Source: Chitinophagaceae bacterium | GTDB taxonomy: Bacteria > Bacteroidota > Bacteroidia > Chitinophagales > Chitinophagaceae | DNA: 46,611 bases | NCBI GenBank assembly: GCA_014879565.1 | Contig: JACSRW010000012.1 | Coordinates: forward strand, 1 to 46,611 | Reading direction: 5' to 3' | Shown: one piece after another, positions 16,112 through 24,393 of the stretch | How the letters are laid out: each line of letters opens with the position of its first letter | Numbering within the stretch: the first letter of the stretch is position 1 | The notes under the pieces: model-generated | What the model saw: only the letters and a program-made list of their open reading frames with translations | Databases searched by the model: none | Told to the model about the DNA's origin: nothing | Position numbers and translations under genes: made by a program

Positions 16112-17224
16112 TCACCGCACTACCCATTTCAGGCATACCGGCCTGCCGACTGCTATCCGGTGACCGCTGTCGCGCAAAAGTCCGGTTTCTGCGTCTCTTT
16201 GAAAGATCACTACTTCATCGCTGTTCTGGTTCCCGGCCAGCAGCCATTTACCGGAAGGGTCAAGCGTAAAGTTACGTGGACCCCGTCCCAGGGTTGACTG
16301 GTGGCCGGCCAGCGACAGGGTCCCTTTTTTGCTGATCCTGTACACGGCTATGGTATTGGAGGTTCCCCGGTTGGAGGCATATAAAAAACGCCCGTCGGGA
16401 GATACATGGATATCTGCGCTTCCGGGGAAACTGGCATCTCCGTCCGGCATCGTACTGATTCGCTGTATTCTCTTTAGTCGTCCATTTTTATTCCGGTAGA
16501 CTACCACGGTTCCGCTTAGTTCTTCCACCAGGTAACCGGTTTTATGGCCAGGATGCAGTATAAAATGGCGGGGGCCGGAACCCGGATCGGAACCGGCATA
16601 TGGCTGTTTACCCGGCGTCAGTTGCCCCGTTTTTTCGTTAAACCGGTAAATCCAGATTTTATCTGTACCAAGGTCGGGTACAAACAAATGCCGGTTATCG
16701 GGGGAGATGTAGGTGCAATGCACGTGCGGCCCCTTTTGCCTAACGGTGTCGGGACCTGAACCACGGTGAGGAATAACCGAAACACCGGAGGAGAGACGGC
16801 CATCCGGCTCTCTTTTTAATACCGATACCGAACCACTGGTGTAATTTCCTGCAAAAATCCAGTTTCCCGTGCGGTCGCACTCCACATAACAGGGATGATC
16901 CCCGCCTGTACTTTGTTTATTTATAAACTGAAGTGTACCGGACTCCGCGTCAAACCGGAAAGCCGCTACTTCCCCGCCTTTGCCGTTTGACGCGTTTTCA
17001 GCAACAGCATAAATCATCTTTTTATCCGGTGATACCGACAGATAAGAGGGGTTAGCCGTCTTCACATGACTCAGGGGTGTGGCGGTTCCGTCGCCGGTAT
17101 TAAACCGGTACAGGTAAATGCCTTCGCTTTTAGGTGAATCATAGGTGCCGATCAGAAGATAGATATCCTGGGCGCAGGTAGCCACTGAGAAAAGCAGGAA
17201 CAACTGGAGGAAGAAAGGACGCAT
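16112..17224 (-). CDS. Lactonase family beta-propeller protein (6-phosphogluconolactonase-like)
   Basis: The ATG at 17224 gives a 370-residue protein with a signal peptide (MRPFFLQLFLLFSVATCAQ). An upstream ATG at 17263 would add 13 polar residues before the signal and is less likely. The mature part consists of repeated blades with motifs such as PSYLSVSPDKKMIYAV, GPRHFILHP and DIHVSPDGRFLYASNRG, as in the Pgl/YbhE seven-bladed lactonase family. A signal peptide makes a role in cytoplasmic pentose-phosphate metabolism unlikely. A periplasmic sugar-lactone hydrolase is more plausible. The substrate is unknown. Confidence 0.87.
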   Translation of the reverse strand: MRPFFLQLFLLFSVATCAQDIYLLIGTYDSPKSEGIYLYRFNTGDGTATPLSHVKTANPSYLSVSPDKKMIYAVAENASNGKGGEVAAFRFDAESGTLQFINKQSTGGDHPCYVECDRTGNWIFAGNYTSGSVSVLKREPDGRLSSGVSVIPHRGSGPDTVRQKGPHVHCTYISPDNRHLFVPDLGTDKIWIYRFNEKTGQLTPGKQPYAGSDPGSGPRHFILHPGHKTGYLVEELSGTVVVYRNKNGRLKRIQRISTMPDGDASFPGSADIHVSPDGRFLYASNRGTSNTIAVYRISKKGTLSLAGHQSTLGRGPRNFTLDPSGKWLLAGNQNSDEVVIFQRDAETGLLRDSGHRIAVGRPVCLKWVVR

Positions 17225-17354
17225 GCCGGTTGATTTTGTGTGAATTTCCTCTATTCCTTTCATTTTAACAAACGCTTGACGAATAAGGAAATTTCTGGCA
17301 CAGTCTTGTAATCATTACAGTTGTCAGCAATTATTCACCTTTAAATCAGCAGCC

Positions 17355-17795
17355 ATGAAACGGATTTTTACTTTATCAGTTGTTTTTATTCTTTCGGCAG
17401 TACTGCTCAGCAGTTGTGTGCGGGAAACTATTTACGATAACCAGGAGGGATACTGGCTCTCCAAAGAAATGGGGGAGGTGGTGTACAGTGATCCTTATTG
17501 TGATTATTATGTGGTGGAAACCTACTACGGTTATACCATCATCCGCGCATACAGGAGTTACAAACCCTGGGAAGGAAGCATCGTCTATGGAAATTTCAGT
17601 GCCAGGGGTACAAGGGATATGTACAACCGGACTTCCGGTACAATATTCACCGGTACCGTTACTGATTACTGGCTGAGCTACACAGACGCACAGTATGCGC
17701 TTGATTATTATTGTCCTTATATAGGAGGAAAAGGAACCACCCGTGAATTCAGGAAGGCTGTGGTAGTGAAGCGGGCAGCGGGGAATGGGCAATAG
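17355..17795 (+). CDS. Predicted lipoprotein
   Basis: A 146-residue protein. A signal peptide ends in the lipobox LLSSC, so the mature protein should be acylated at the cysteine near residue 21. The rest is rich in Tyr, Asp and Gly (DPYCDYYVVETYYGYTIIRAYR) and probably forms beta strands. No named domain is recognised. The stop codon lies within the first heptamers of the GGCAATA array, so the terminal residues AAGNGQ may be array-derived. A strong terminator follows at 17836-17870. Confidence 0.75.
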   Translation: MKRIFTLSVVFILSAVLLSSCVRETIYDNQEGYWLSKEMGEVVYSDPYCDYYVVETYYGYTIIRAYRSYKPWEGSIVYGNFSARGTRDMYNRTSGTIFTGTVTDYWLSYTDAQYALDYYCPYIGGKGTTREFRKAVVVKRAAGNGQ

Positions 17796-17835
17796 ACAAT
17801 AGGGAATAGGCAATAGGCAACGGGCAATGGGCAAT
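17777..17835 (+). repeat. Heptamer-period tandem array (GGCAATA/GGGCAAT)
   Basis: About eight degenerate heptamers: GGGCAAT, AGACAAT, AGGGAAT, AGGCAAT, AGGCAAC, GGGCAAT and so on. The array overlaps the end of the lipoprotein gene and runs up to the terminator stem. The G-rich strand is +. Confidence 0.9.
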
Positions 17836-17870
17836 GGGTTGTTCCTCCAGCAGAGGAGCAACCCGTTTTT
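17836..17870 (+). terminator. Intrinsic terminator between the lipoprotein gene and purC
   Basis: A 12-base stem GGGTTGTTCCTC/GAGGAGCAACCC (one G-T pair) with a five-base loop is followed by GTTTTT. It serves the plus-strand lipoprotein gene. Confidence 0.88.
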
Positions 17871-18795
17871 ATTTCAGTTTAAGGAGGGAGGCCAGTATGC
17901 GTTCATGGGTTTCTTCTTCGGAGAGTGGTTCCGGACGGAAGGGTTCACCGATTACTTTTTCATACAAATCAATATAACGCCGGGATATCGTGTTTACCCA
18001 TTCATCTGTCATTTCGGGCACCTGTTGTCCTTCTTTACCCATAAAATTGTTCGCAATCAGCCATTCTCTTACAAATTCCTTACTGAGTTGTTGTTGCCTT
18101 TCCCCGGCTGCCTGACGCTCCGCAAAACCTTCCGCAAAAAAATACCGGGAACTGTCAGGAGTATGAATTTCATCCATCAGGCAGATCCTGTCACCCTCCT
18201 TGCCAAATTCGTATTTGGTATCCACCAGGATTAGGCCCTGCCGGGCGGCAATTTTCCGGCCTCTTTCAAAAAGGGCCTGGGTATATTTTTCCAGGATCGC
18301 CCATTCTTCAGCCGTGGCCAGACCGGTTGCGATTATATCTTCCCGGCTGATGTCTTCATCGTGTCCCGCTGCTGCTTTGGTACTGGGTGTAATGATGGGA
18401 TGGGGGAAAAAATCGTTCTCTTTCAAGCCTTCCGGGAGGGGGACTCCGCAGAGTTCCCTTTTTCCAGCGGCATAGGTTCTCCAGGCATGTCCGGTCAGGT
18501 TTCCCCTGATTACCATTTCAATACGAAAAGGCTGACATTTCTTCCCGATTGATACATTGGGTGCGGGAACATCCAGCAACCAGTTGGGGCAAATATCCCG
18601 GGTGGCATTGAGCATATATGCTGCTATCTGGTTCAAAACCTGTCCTTTATAGGGAATCGGGCGGGGCAAAACTACATCAAAGGCAGAAATGCGGTCGGAG
18701 GCTACCATGACCAGCAAACGGTCACCTATGCCATACACATCCCGTACTTTTCCTTTGTAAAAACTGGTTTGATCAGGGAACACGAAATCTGTCAT
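17869..18795 (-). CDS. purC: Phosphoribosylaminoimidazole-succinocarboxamide synthase
   Basis: A 308-residue SAICAR synthase, purine biosynthesis step 7. The N-terminal signature [20 protein letters not shown], then [28 protein letters not shown] and LVDTKYEFG identify the eukaryote-like long PurC form common in Bacteroidota. ATP and the CAIR substrate bind in the cytoplasmic SAICAR synthetase fold. The ATG lies only four bases from a near-consensus -7 box, implying a very short leader. An inverted repeat sits directly upstream of that box. The gene ends at the terminator shared with the convergent lipoprotein gene. Confidence 0.95.
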   Translation of the reverse strand: MTDFVFPDQTSFYKGKVRDVYGIGDRLLVMVASDRISAFDVVLPRPIPYKGQVLNQIAAYMLNATRDICPNWLLDVPAPNVSIGKKCQPFRIEMVIRGNLTGHAWRTYAAGKRELCGVPLPEGLKENDFFPHPIITPSTKAAAGHDEDISREDIIATGLATAEEWAILEKYTQALFERGRKIAARQGLILVDTKYEFGKEGDRICLMDEIHTPDSSRYFFAEGFAERQAAGERQQQLSKEFVREWLIANNFMGKEGQQVPEMTDEWVNTISRRYIDLYEKVIGEPFRPEPLSEEETHERILASLLKLK

Positions 18796-18799
18796 GCAC

Positions 18800-18807
18800 C
18801 GAAAGTA
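18800..18807 (-). promoter_or_regulatory. Near-consensus -7 box for purC (TACTTTCG)
   Basis: The minus strand matches TAnnTTTG except at one position and ends four bases before the purC ATG, so the transcript would be nearly leaderless. Confidence 0.4.
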
Positions 18808-18810
18808 GGA

Positions 18811-18839
18811 AGGGCCGGAAAACCCACCAATCCGGCCCT
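18811..18839. promoter_or_regulatory. Inverted repeat at the purC promoter
   Basis: AGGGCCGGA (18811-18819) and TCCGGCCCT (18831-18839) form a perfect 9-base inverted repeat with an 11-base spacer. It lies immediately upstream of the purC -7 box, where a -33 element would fall. It may be an operator. On the plus strand it also resembles a terminator (CTTT follows), but no plus-strand gene ends here. Confidence 0.4.
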
Positions 18840-18953
18840 CTTTAAGATTTTAACAATTTATCCAAACCGCACAGAAATGCCGGCCGGCCACCAGCCCCGG
18901 GACCAGGTGCTTTCCCCTTAAAAATTAAATTTTTAGATAAACCTGACAATGCT

Positions 18954-18961
18954 TATTTTTC
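18954..18961 (+). promoter_or_regulatory. Near-consensus -7 box (TATTTTTC) for the TonB receptor gene
   Basis: It matches TAnnTTTG except for the last base and lies 30 bases before the ATG at 18992. Confidence 0.4.
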
Positions 18962-18991
18962 CGCCAAATTCCAAAACCAAAATTCCCTATT

Positions 18992-21949
18992 ATGAGAAAA
19001 AGCTACCGCTATTTAGCTTCCTCGCTGATGGCTGTTTTGTTTTCGCTTGCCGCTTTTGCCCAGACTGTAACCGTCACCGGTTCAGTCCGTAACAGCACAT
19101 CTAAAGAAACGGTACCGGCTGTTTCCGTTTCTGTAAAAGGAACCACCAGGGGTACTTATACGAATTCAGACGGTGAATTCACTCTGAATGTTCCCAAACT
19201 ACCAGTTGTACTTGTTTTCAGTTCAATCGGTTATGAAGATCAGGAAATCACTGTTTCGGATGTTTCAAAGCCCGTTTCAGTGGATTTTAAAGTGAGCTCA
19301 GCCCTGGGTCAGGAAGTAGTGGTATCTGCTACCCGTACTCCCACGCGCCTGCTTGAATCACCGGTAACGGTGGAGCGCCTCAATAGCGCCGTATTGCGCA
19401 ATACGGCTGCTCCCAACTATTACGAAGCTATCGGAAACCTGAAGGGCGTGGATGTGCATACAGCCAGTCTTACTTTCCGCACCATCACCACCCGTGGTTT
19501 TGTAAGCAGTGGTAACACCCGTCTGAACCAGCTGATTGACGGTATGGACAACCAGGCTCCCGGTCTCAACTTTGCCGTTGGTAGTGTGATCGGCCCCTCT
19601 GACCTGGATGTGGACAATGTCGAGGTACTTTCAGGAGCTTCTTCTGCACTCTACGGATCCGGAGGTATGAACGGTACTGTTCTTATCACCACCAAAAATC
19701 CGTTTAAATATCAGGGGCTCAGTTATAACATCAAACAGGGTTTGATGCATGCTGACAGCAAACAGCGTGGCGCTGCCCCGTTTTATGACTGGTCTTTCCG
19801 CTGGGCCAAAGCCTATAACAACAAGCTGGGTATTAAAATAGCAGCCCAGCTCGTGAAAGGGGCTGACTGGGAAGCCGAAGACTACCGGAATAAACAACAG
19901 ATCGGTATCCTTTCCAAAGTCGTGGGCGGAAACCGTCAGAACGATCCCAATTTTAATGGTATCAATATTTACGGGGATGAAACCAGTGCAGATATGGCCG
20001 GTTTCTCCTACTTCGTACAGGATCAGACCCGCCGTACGCTGCTTGGCGCCACCGGTGGTGCTTTTGATGTGGTGAATGCCGCCAATGCCTATTTTGGTGT
20101 ACCGGGGAATCCTTCACTGCCCGGTGCCATTGGTATGAATCCTTACCCGACCAATGCACAGATCGCCGGCTTTATTTCCGGTCTTTCTTTCCTCGGTGCT
20201 GCCGGCCAGACGGCTGTGCAAAACATGATGCCTTTCTATCTGGGCATCAACCGTGGTTATTTTAATAAATCCAGCGTTTCCCGTACCGGTTACACCGAAC
20301 AGGATCTGGTAGATTACAATACCCTGAATGTAAAATTCACTGCCGGGGTACATTATAAGTTATCAGATAAACTGGAAGCATCCATTAACACATACCTGGG
20401 TACAGGTACCACTGTATATACCGGTGCTGACAGGTACTCGCTGAAGAATCTGAAAATGGGTCAGCACAAATTTGAACTCCGTCATAAAAACTGGTATGTA
20501 CGTGCGTATACTACCCAGGAAAATGCCGGGGATTCTTACAATGCTTCCGCCCTTGGCGCCTTCCTCAACGAATCTTACCGGGCAAGTTCTGCCTGGTTCC
20601 CGCTGTATATCGGAACCTTCTCCGAAGGCCGCCGCCTGAATGGCGCTGCAGTCAGTGATTTTACCCTGCACCAGGCCGCCCGTGCTTCTGCTGATGCCGG
20701 ACGTCTGGTTAAAGGAACCGCTGCTTACGATTCAGCGATGGCCAGAATCAAGAGTACACCCATCCGCCGCGGTGGAGCCCTCTTCCTGGATAAATCTGAT
20801 CTTTATGCCGCTGAAGGACAGTTCAACCTGTCTGATATGATCGGTATCAGCGACAAGATTGACATCATGGTGGGTACCAGCTGGAAACAGTGGGTAATGA
20901 ATTCCCAGGGAACCATCTTTGCCGATACTGCCTCCGCTATCCGCGTAAATGAATACGGTTCTTACCTGCAACTGAAGAAAAAACTCTTCAACGATGTTCT
21001 GACCCTGACTGCTTCAGGTCGTTATGATAAACAGACCAATTTCAAAGGAAAATTCACCCCCCGGATCTCCGGTGTCTTCAAAGTGGCCCGCGAGAATTTC
21101 CTGCGTGTGTCTTATCAGACTGCTTATCGTTTTCCGACCAACCAAAACCAGTATATCAGCCTCGTTACCGGATCCGGTGTGCTGATGGGTTGTCTGCCTG
21201 AATTCCAGGATTTCTATAAACTGAATTCCACTCTGCCCGGATTTACCGCTGCCAGTGTGCTTTCTTACCGTTCCGGTTCTCTGGCCGATTCCGGCCGCCT
21301 TGTCCGGGCTCAGTACCGGGAAGTTAAACCGGAAACAGTTAAATCCTACGAGATCGGTTATAAAGGCGTCATTGGCAAGAAACTGCTGATTGACGGGTAT
21401 TTCTATTACAGCGAATACAAAGACTTCCTGGTTTCCGAAGCAGTTGTTCAGTCCAGGGCCGGAAACCGCTTTGAACTCTATTCCCCCTATAGCAGCACCA
21501 ATCTTTCTTATGTACAAAACTCCCGTGACAAGGTGAAGTCAATAGGCTGGGGTATCGGACTGGAATACCAGCTGGTGAAGAAATATGTGGTTTATGCCAA
21601 CGTATTTTCGGATGAGCTCCGTGACGTGGATCCCACTGTTGTTACCTACTTCAATGCACCGAAATACCGCTTCAATATCGGTCTGCGCAATGAAAATGTA
21701 TATAAAAACATTGGTTTCAATGTTGTATATAAGTGGCAGGATGACAACTACTATGAAGGTACATTCGTAAGTGGTACACTGCCTCATTTCGGATGGCTGG
21801 ATGCGCAAATCAGCTATCGCCCGGCCGGCACGAAAAGCACCTTCCGTGTAGGTGGTACCAATATCGGTAACTTCTACGCCCGTACGGGTTTTGGAAGCCC
21901 CTCTGTTGGTGGTCTCTATTATGTAAGTTACGGTTACAACCTCTTCTGA
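18992..21949 (+). CDS. TonB-dependent outer-membrane receptor with CarboxypepD_reg-like domain
   Basis: A 985-residue receptor. The signal peptide ends near LAAFAQ. Residues about 27-110 form a carboxypeptidase-regulatory-like beta sandwich (VTGSVRNSTSKETVPAVSV), as in SusC-type proteins. The plug follows (VVVSATRTPTRLLESP to LSGASSALYGSGGMNGTVLI), then a large barrel that ends in YGYNLF with the expected terminal phenylalanine. It imports a ligand across the outer membrane using TonB energy. No SusD partner is adjacent, so it is not a standard SusCD locus. The ligand is unknown, and no cobalamin or TPP riboswitch was recognised upstream. It is followed by a very strong terminator. Confidence 0.93.
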   Translation: MRKSYRYLASSLMAVLFSLAAFAQTVTVTGSVRNSTSKETVPAVSVSVKGTTRGTYTNSDGEFTLNVPKLPVVLVFSSIGYEDQEITVSDVSKPVSVDFKVSSALGQEVVVSATRTPTRLLESPVTVERLNSAVLRNTAAPNYYEAIGNLKGVDVHTASLTFRTITTRGFVSSGNTRLNQLIDGMDNQAPGLNFAVGSVIGPSDLDVDNVEVLSGASSALYGSGGMNGTVLITTKNPFKYQGLSYNIKQGLMHADSKQRGAAPFYDWSFRWAKAYNNKLGIKIAAQLVKGADWEAEDYRNKQQIGILSKVVGGNRQNDPNFNGINIYGDETSADMAGFSYFVQDQTRRTLLGATGGAFDVVNAANAYFGVPGNPSLPGAIGMNPYPTNAQIAGFISGLSFLGAAGQTAVQNMMPFYLGINRGYFNKSSVSRTGYTEQDLVDYNTLNVKFTAGVHYKLSDKLEASINTYLGTGTTVYTGADRYSLKNLKMGQHKFELRHKNWYVRAYTTQENAGDSYNASALGAFLNESYRASSAWFPLYIGTFSEGRRLNGAAVSDFTLHQAARASADAGRLVKGTAAYDSAMARIKSTPIRRGGALFLDKSDLYAAEGQFNLSDMIGISDKIDIMVGTSWKQWVMNSQGTIFADTASAIRVNEYGSYLQLKKKLFNDVLTLTASGRYDKQTNFKGKFTPRISGVFKVARENFLRVSYQTAYRFPTNQNQYISLVTGSGVLMGCLPEFQDFYKLNSTLPGFTAASVLSYRSGSLADSGRLVRAQYREVKPETVKSYEIGYKGVIGKKLLIDGYFYYSEYKDFLVSEAVVQSRAGNRFELYSPYSSTNLSYVQNSRDKVKSIGWGIGLEYQLVKKYVVYANVFSDELRDVDPTVVTYFNAPKYRFNIGLRNENVYKNIGFNVVYKWQDDNYYEGTFVSGTLPHFGWLDAQISYRPAGTKSTFRVGGTNIGNFYARTGFGSPSVGGLYYVSYGYNLF

Positions 21950-21980
21950 TCTGACGAAAATTGGGTTATAAGTATAACGG

Positions 21981-22010
21981 GTCCCGCCTCAGCAGGCGGG
22001 ACTTTTTTTT
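21981..22010 (+). terminator. Intrinsic terminator after the TonB receptor gene
   Basis: A perfect 9-base stem GTCCCGCCT/AGGCGGGAC with loop CAGC is followed by eight T residues. Confidence 0.95.
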
Positions 22011-22016
22011 GCTAAG

Positions 22017-22060
22017 GAGGAGCGGGGAGTGGTGAGTGGTGAGTGGCGAGTAGTAAGTGG
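22017..22060 (+). repeat. Heptamer-period tandem array (GGTGAGT)
   Basis: Units GGGGAGT, GGTGAGT, GGTGAGT, GGCGAGT and AGTAAGT follow in register. The array lies between two convergent genes, just past the terminator and directly downstream of the coiled-coil gene's stop. The G-rich strand is +. Confidence 0.88.
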
Positions 22061-22063
22061 GGA

Positions 22064-22990
22064 TTAATACAATACTTTCGAGGTCTGGGCGATTTTGTAG
22101 CCCTTGTGATAGAGTTGCAAGGAATAACTGCCGGAATAGTAAGCATCGGCATTGATGGAAAAGGTCAGGGGTTTCACTTCCCCTTTTTCATATTCAAACC
22201 GGATTTTGCGGGTGTAACTTTTCCGGTCGCCGCTATGGGTAGTCATTGGCGTTGCCGATTCCCAGACGTCCGGGGTCAGCACTTTACCGTCGGGCTGGGT
22301 TATAATGATAAATATTTCAGCCCCGTCATAATCCATGATATTATTCTGAACAGAAAAAGAAATAACCAGTTTGGAGGTTTTGCGGGCCAGGCTGGTTTCT
22401 GTTTCTTTATCATTTTTCAGGGTGACCGGTATTAGTTTCATTTCAGAAGCCACAAAAAGAGAGGCCAGGTTCACCTTCTCCGCCAGCGCTTTGTTTTCAT
22501 CACCCAGTTTACGCATGTTATCCTGGAGGCCGCTGATTTCCCCGTTCAGCCGGTTCATGGTCTCACTCATTTTCAGCTTTTCTTCCTCCAGGTTCAGTTT
22601 TTCCCCTTTCATTTCTTCCACCAGCCCTTCCAGTTCTGTGATTTTCCGGCGGGCCAATAACATGTCAGCCGGATTAGCTCCCTGTTTCCGCAGAATAGTA
22701 TTAATCTCAGCCCGCAGGCGGTTGATTTCGGCCATCCTGTATTCCAGGGCCGAGCGAAGAGAATCCGCTCCGCTCCGGGTGGAGTCAAGTTGCTGATCGA
22801 GGGATTGCAGCGAGCGGGCGTATAATTTGCGTAAAGAATCCTGTACGGCTTCCGCCACCGCGGTAGAGTCACGCACAAAGATTTCCTTCCGTTGAGTGGC
22901 GTATTGCGTTTTATCGTAAATATGATAAACCCAGGTACCCGTCAGCCCCAGCGAGAGCATGGCCAGCAAGGGTGTTTTTATATCTTTCAT
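22064..22990 (-). CDS. Membrane-anchored coiled-coil protein, paralogue A2
   Basis: A 308-residue protein. One N-terminal membrane segment (about 7-24) ends in GTWVYHIYDK. A long heptad-rich coiled coil follows (about 45-175), then a beta-rich C-terminal domain (about 180-308) with SKLVISFSVQNNI, TQPDGKVLTP and SYSLQLYHKGYKI. The same anchor, linker and C-terminal motifs occur in the protein at 24394-25362, so the two are paralogues. The expected topology puts the coiled coil and C-terminal domain outside the cytoplasm. The gene lies 78 bases behind the exported Ppx/GppA-like gene on the same strand and may be co-transcribed with it. The function is unknown. Names such as 'chromosome segregation protein' would only reflect coiled-coil similarity. 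Confidence 0.82.
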   Translation of the reverse strand: MKDIKTPLLAMLSLGLTGTWVYHIYDKTQYATQRKEIFVRDSTAVAEAVQDSLRKLYARSLQSLDQQLDSTRSGADSLRSALEYRMAEINRLRAEINTILRKQGANPADMLLARRKITELEGLVEEMKGEKLNLEEEKLKMSETMNRLNGEISGLQDNMRKLGDENKALAEKVNLASLFVASEMKLIPVTLKNDKETETSLARKTSKLVISFSVQNNIMDYDGAEIFIIITQPDGKVLTPDVWESATPMTTHSGDRKSYTRKIRFEYEKGEVKPLTFSINADAYYSGSYSLQLYHKGYKIAQTSKVLY

Positions 22991-23068
22991 GCGGGAACCT
23001 GTTTTTTTCCAGTTTTTTACCTGAAAGTGATTTGCCGGTTGAATGCTGTAATGAAAACCAGTCCTGGT

Positions 23069-24217
23069 TTATTTGCTCAGCGTCTGATCCACATAGGCGG
23101 AAACCCATCCTACCTGTCCGTTTTTAACCAGGTAAAAATGCTTGGTTTCAAAGGCGGATTCAAACTGCCGCATAATTTTCCAGAGCAGCCCGGCACCCGA
23201 CAGCAGGGCTTTCTGATCAAATACTTTATGAACCCGGAGAATCTCCTGGCGGGCTCTTTCCTTACTGGCCGTATTGTTGATATTTGAAACGAGAAAATCA
23301 GCGTTGTAGGCCTGAAAATTTTTCAGCAGCTTTTCATTGAATTTAACCAATTCATCAAAGGTGATGGAAATAACAGGATTGTCTGTCAGTTCCGGATGCA
23401 ATAGGGTGGCTGTTGCCCAGGCAATACCACCACTCACGGCGATATTATCACTCAGCGGGTAGGCCCCGCTTGCATTTACGGCGTAAATGATATCCGCGTT
23501 TTCGGCATTCAGCAAAACCCGCTGGAGGTGTTTGTGATAGTTGGGAAGGCTCATATCGCCGTCACAACGCTTTTCCGTTTCATTGAATGTACTCTTGGTT
23601 CCCCAGTTGAGCTGGAAAAGCCGGAAATTAGCCGTGCTTTGTCCGTCGGGGAAAAAACCGCCCTTGGTATTCCCGCTTCCGATATCAATCAGAAAAGTGG
23701 TAAAACGTCTTTTGTCCGGAACTATTCCCAAATGAGAGAGTCGTGCTTCCTGCATCACATCCACCACTTCCACTTCCCGCTGCGGTTCACCGATCCTGAC
23801 CCGGAAAGAGTCAATCAGCTGCTGTATTTGCGCGGATTTATTTTCTTTCTCCGCCTGCATTTTTACCCCGCTGCTGATTACCGTAAAGATTTTCTTTGCA
23901 GGAATTTTCATGTCCCCGGTAGCTTTCTGATAGAGTCCGCAGAGTCCGTTCAGGGTGGCTGAAAAAGTAGAAGGGGAAAAACTGATAAAATCGGTATTCA
24001 CCGAGGTGTCTTTCAGAATATTAAAAGCTCCGGTGCTTTGCGCATTCTGTCCGATTTCAATTACGCTCATCTTTACCCCTTTGGCCCCGACTTCAATGCC
24101 TGAGTAAACAGAAGAATTATTGTACTTAACAGGCGCAGCGGTCTGGGATTCAGCGTTCAGGCTGCAAAAAAACAGACTTGTAAAACAGGCGTATGAAATA
24201 CCTTTCAATATCCTCAT
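23069..24217 (-). CDS. Exported Ppx/GppA-like (ASKHA-fold) protein
   Basis: A 382-residue protein with a probable signal peptide (1 to about 24, ending near NAESQT; no lipobox). The mature part aligns by eye with exopolyphosphatase/GppA proteins: a phosphate-1 loop SGIEVGAKGVKMSVI (39-53), the segment EARLSHLG (157-164, compare EARLIYLG in Ppx), a phosphate-2 loop IDIGSGNTKGG (177-187, compare IDIGGGSTE), NWGTKSTFNE near 204-213, and VSGGIAWATA (261-270). The acidic run before EAR is altered to DVMQ, so catalysis may be changed or lost. An ASKHA fold outside the cytoplasm would be unusual because ATP and (p)ppGpp are cytoplasmic. Paralogous coiled-coil proteins flank it on both sides. The role is unknown. 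Confidence 0.7.
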   Translation of the reverse strand: MRILKGISYACFTSLFFCSLNAESQTAAPVKYNNSSVYSGIEVGAKGVKMSVIEIGQNAQSTGAFNILKDTSVNTDFISFSPSTFSATLNGLCGLYQKATGDMKIPAKKIFTVISSGVKMQAEKENKSAQIQQLIDSFRVRIGEPQREVEVVDVMQEARLSHLGIVPDKRRFTTFLIDIGSGNTKGGFFPDGQSTANFRLFQLNWGTKSTFNETEKRCDGDMSLPNYHKHLQRVLLNAENADIIYAVNASGAYPLSDNIAVSGGIAWATATLLHPELTDNPVISITFDELVKFNEKLLKNFQAYNADFLVSNINNTASKERARQEILRVHKVFDQKALLSGAGLLWKIMRQFESAFETKHFYLVKNGQVGWVSAYVDQTLSK

Positions 24218-24324
24218 GATAGTTAATTACTTGAATGTTAAAAATAGGAAAATACCACGTGCTTCTACTTAGCTGAATTGGGCCCGCGGATAATTGTGAA
24301 AAACTTGTGGCAAAAAGGGGAAAT

Positions 24325-24365
24325 AAAAAAACCTTCCTGCAGGGAAATAGCCGCTGACAGGAAGG
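24325..24365 (-). terminator. Intrinsic terminator after coiled-coil gene A1
   Basis: On the minus strand an 8-base stem CCTTCCTG/CAGGAAGG is followed by seven T residues. It lies between the A1 gene (ends 24394) and the Ppx-like gene (starts 24217), so these two are separate transcription units. Confidence 0.85.
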
Positions 24366-24393
24366 CTTCTGGCAATTGTTTGCCGGTATATTT

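Noticed and set aside
18840-18991. Cobalamin or TPP riboswitch before the TonB receptor gene
   Set aside because: No B12-box or TPP conserved core was found, and the leader after the promoter box is only about 25 bases.
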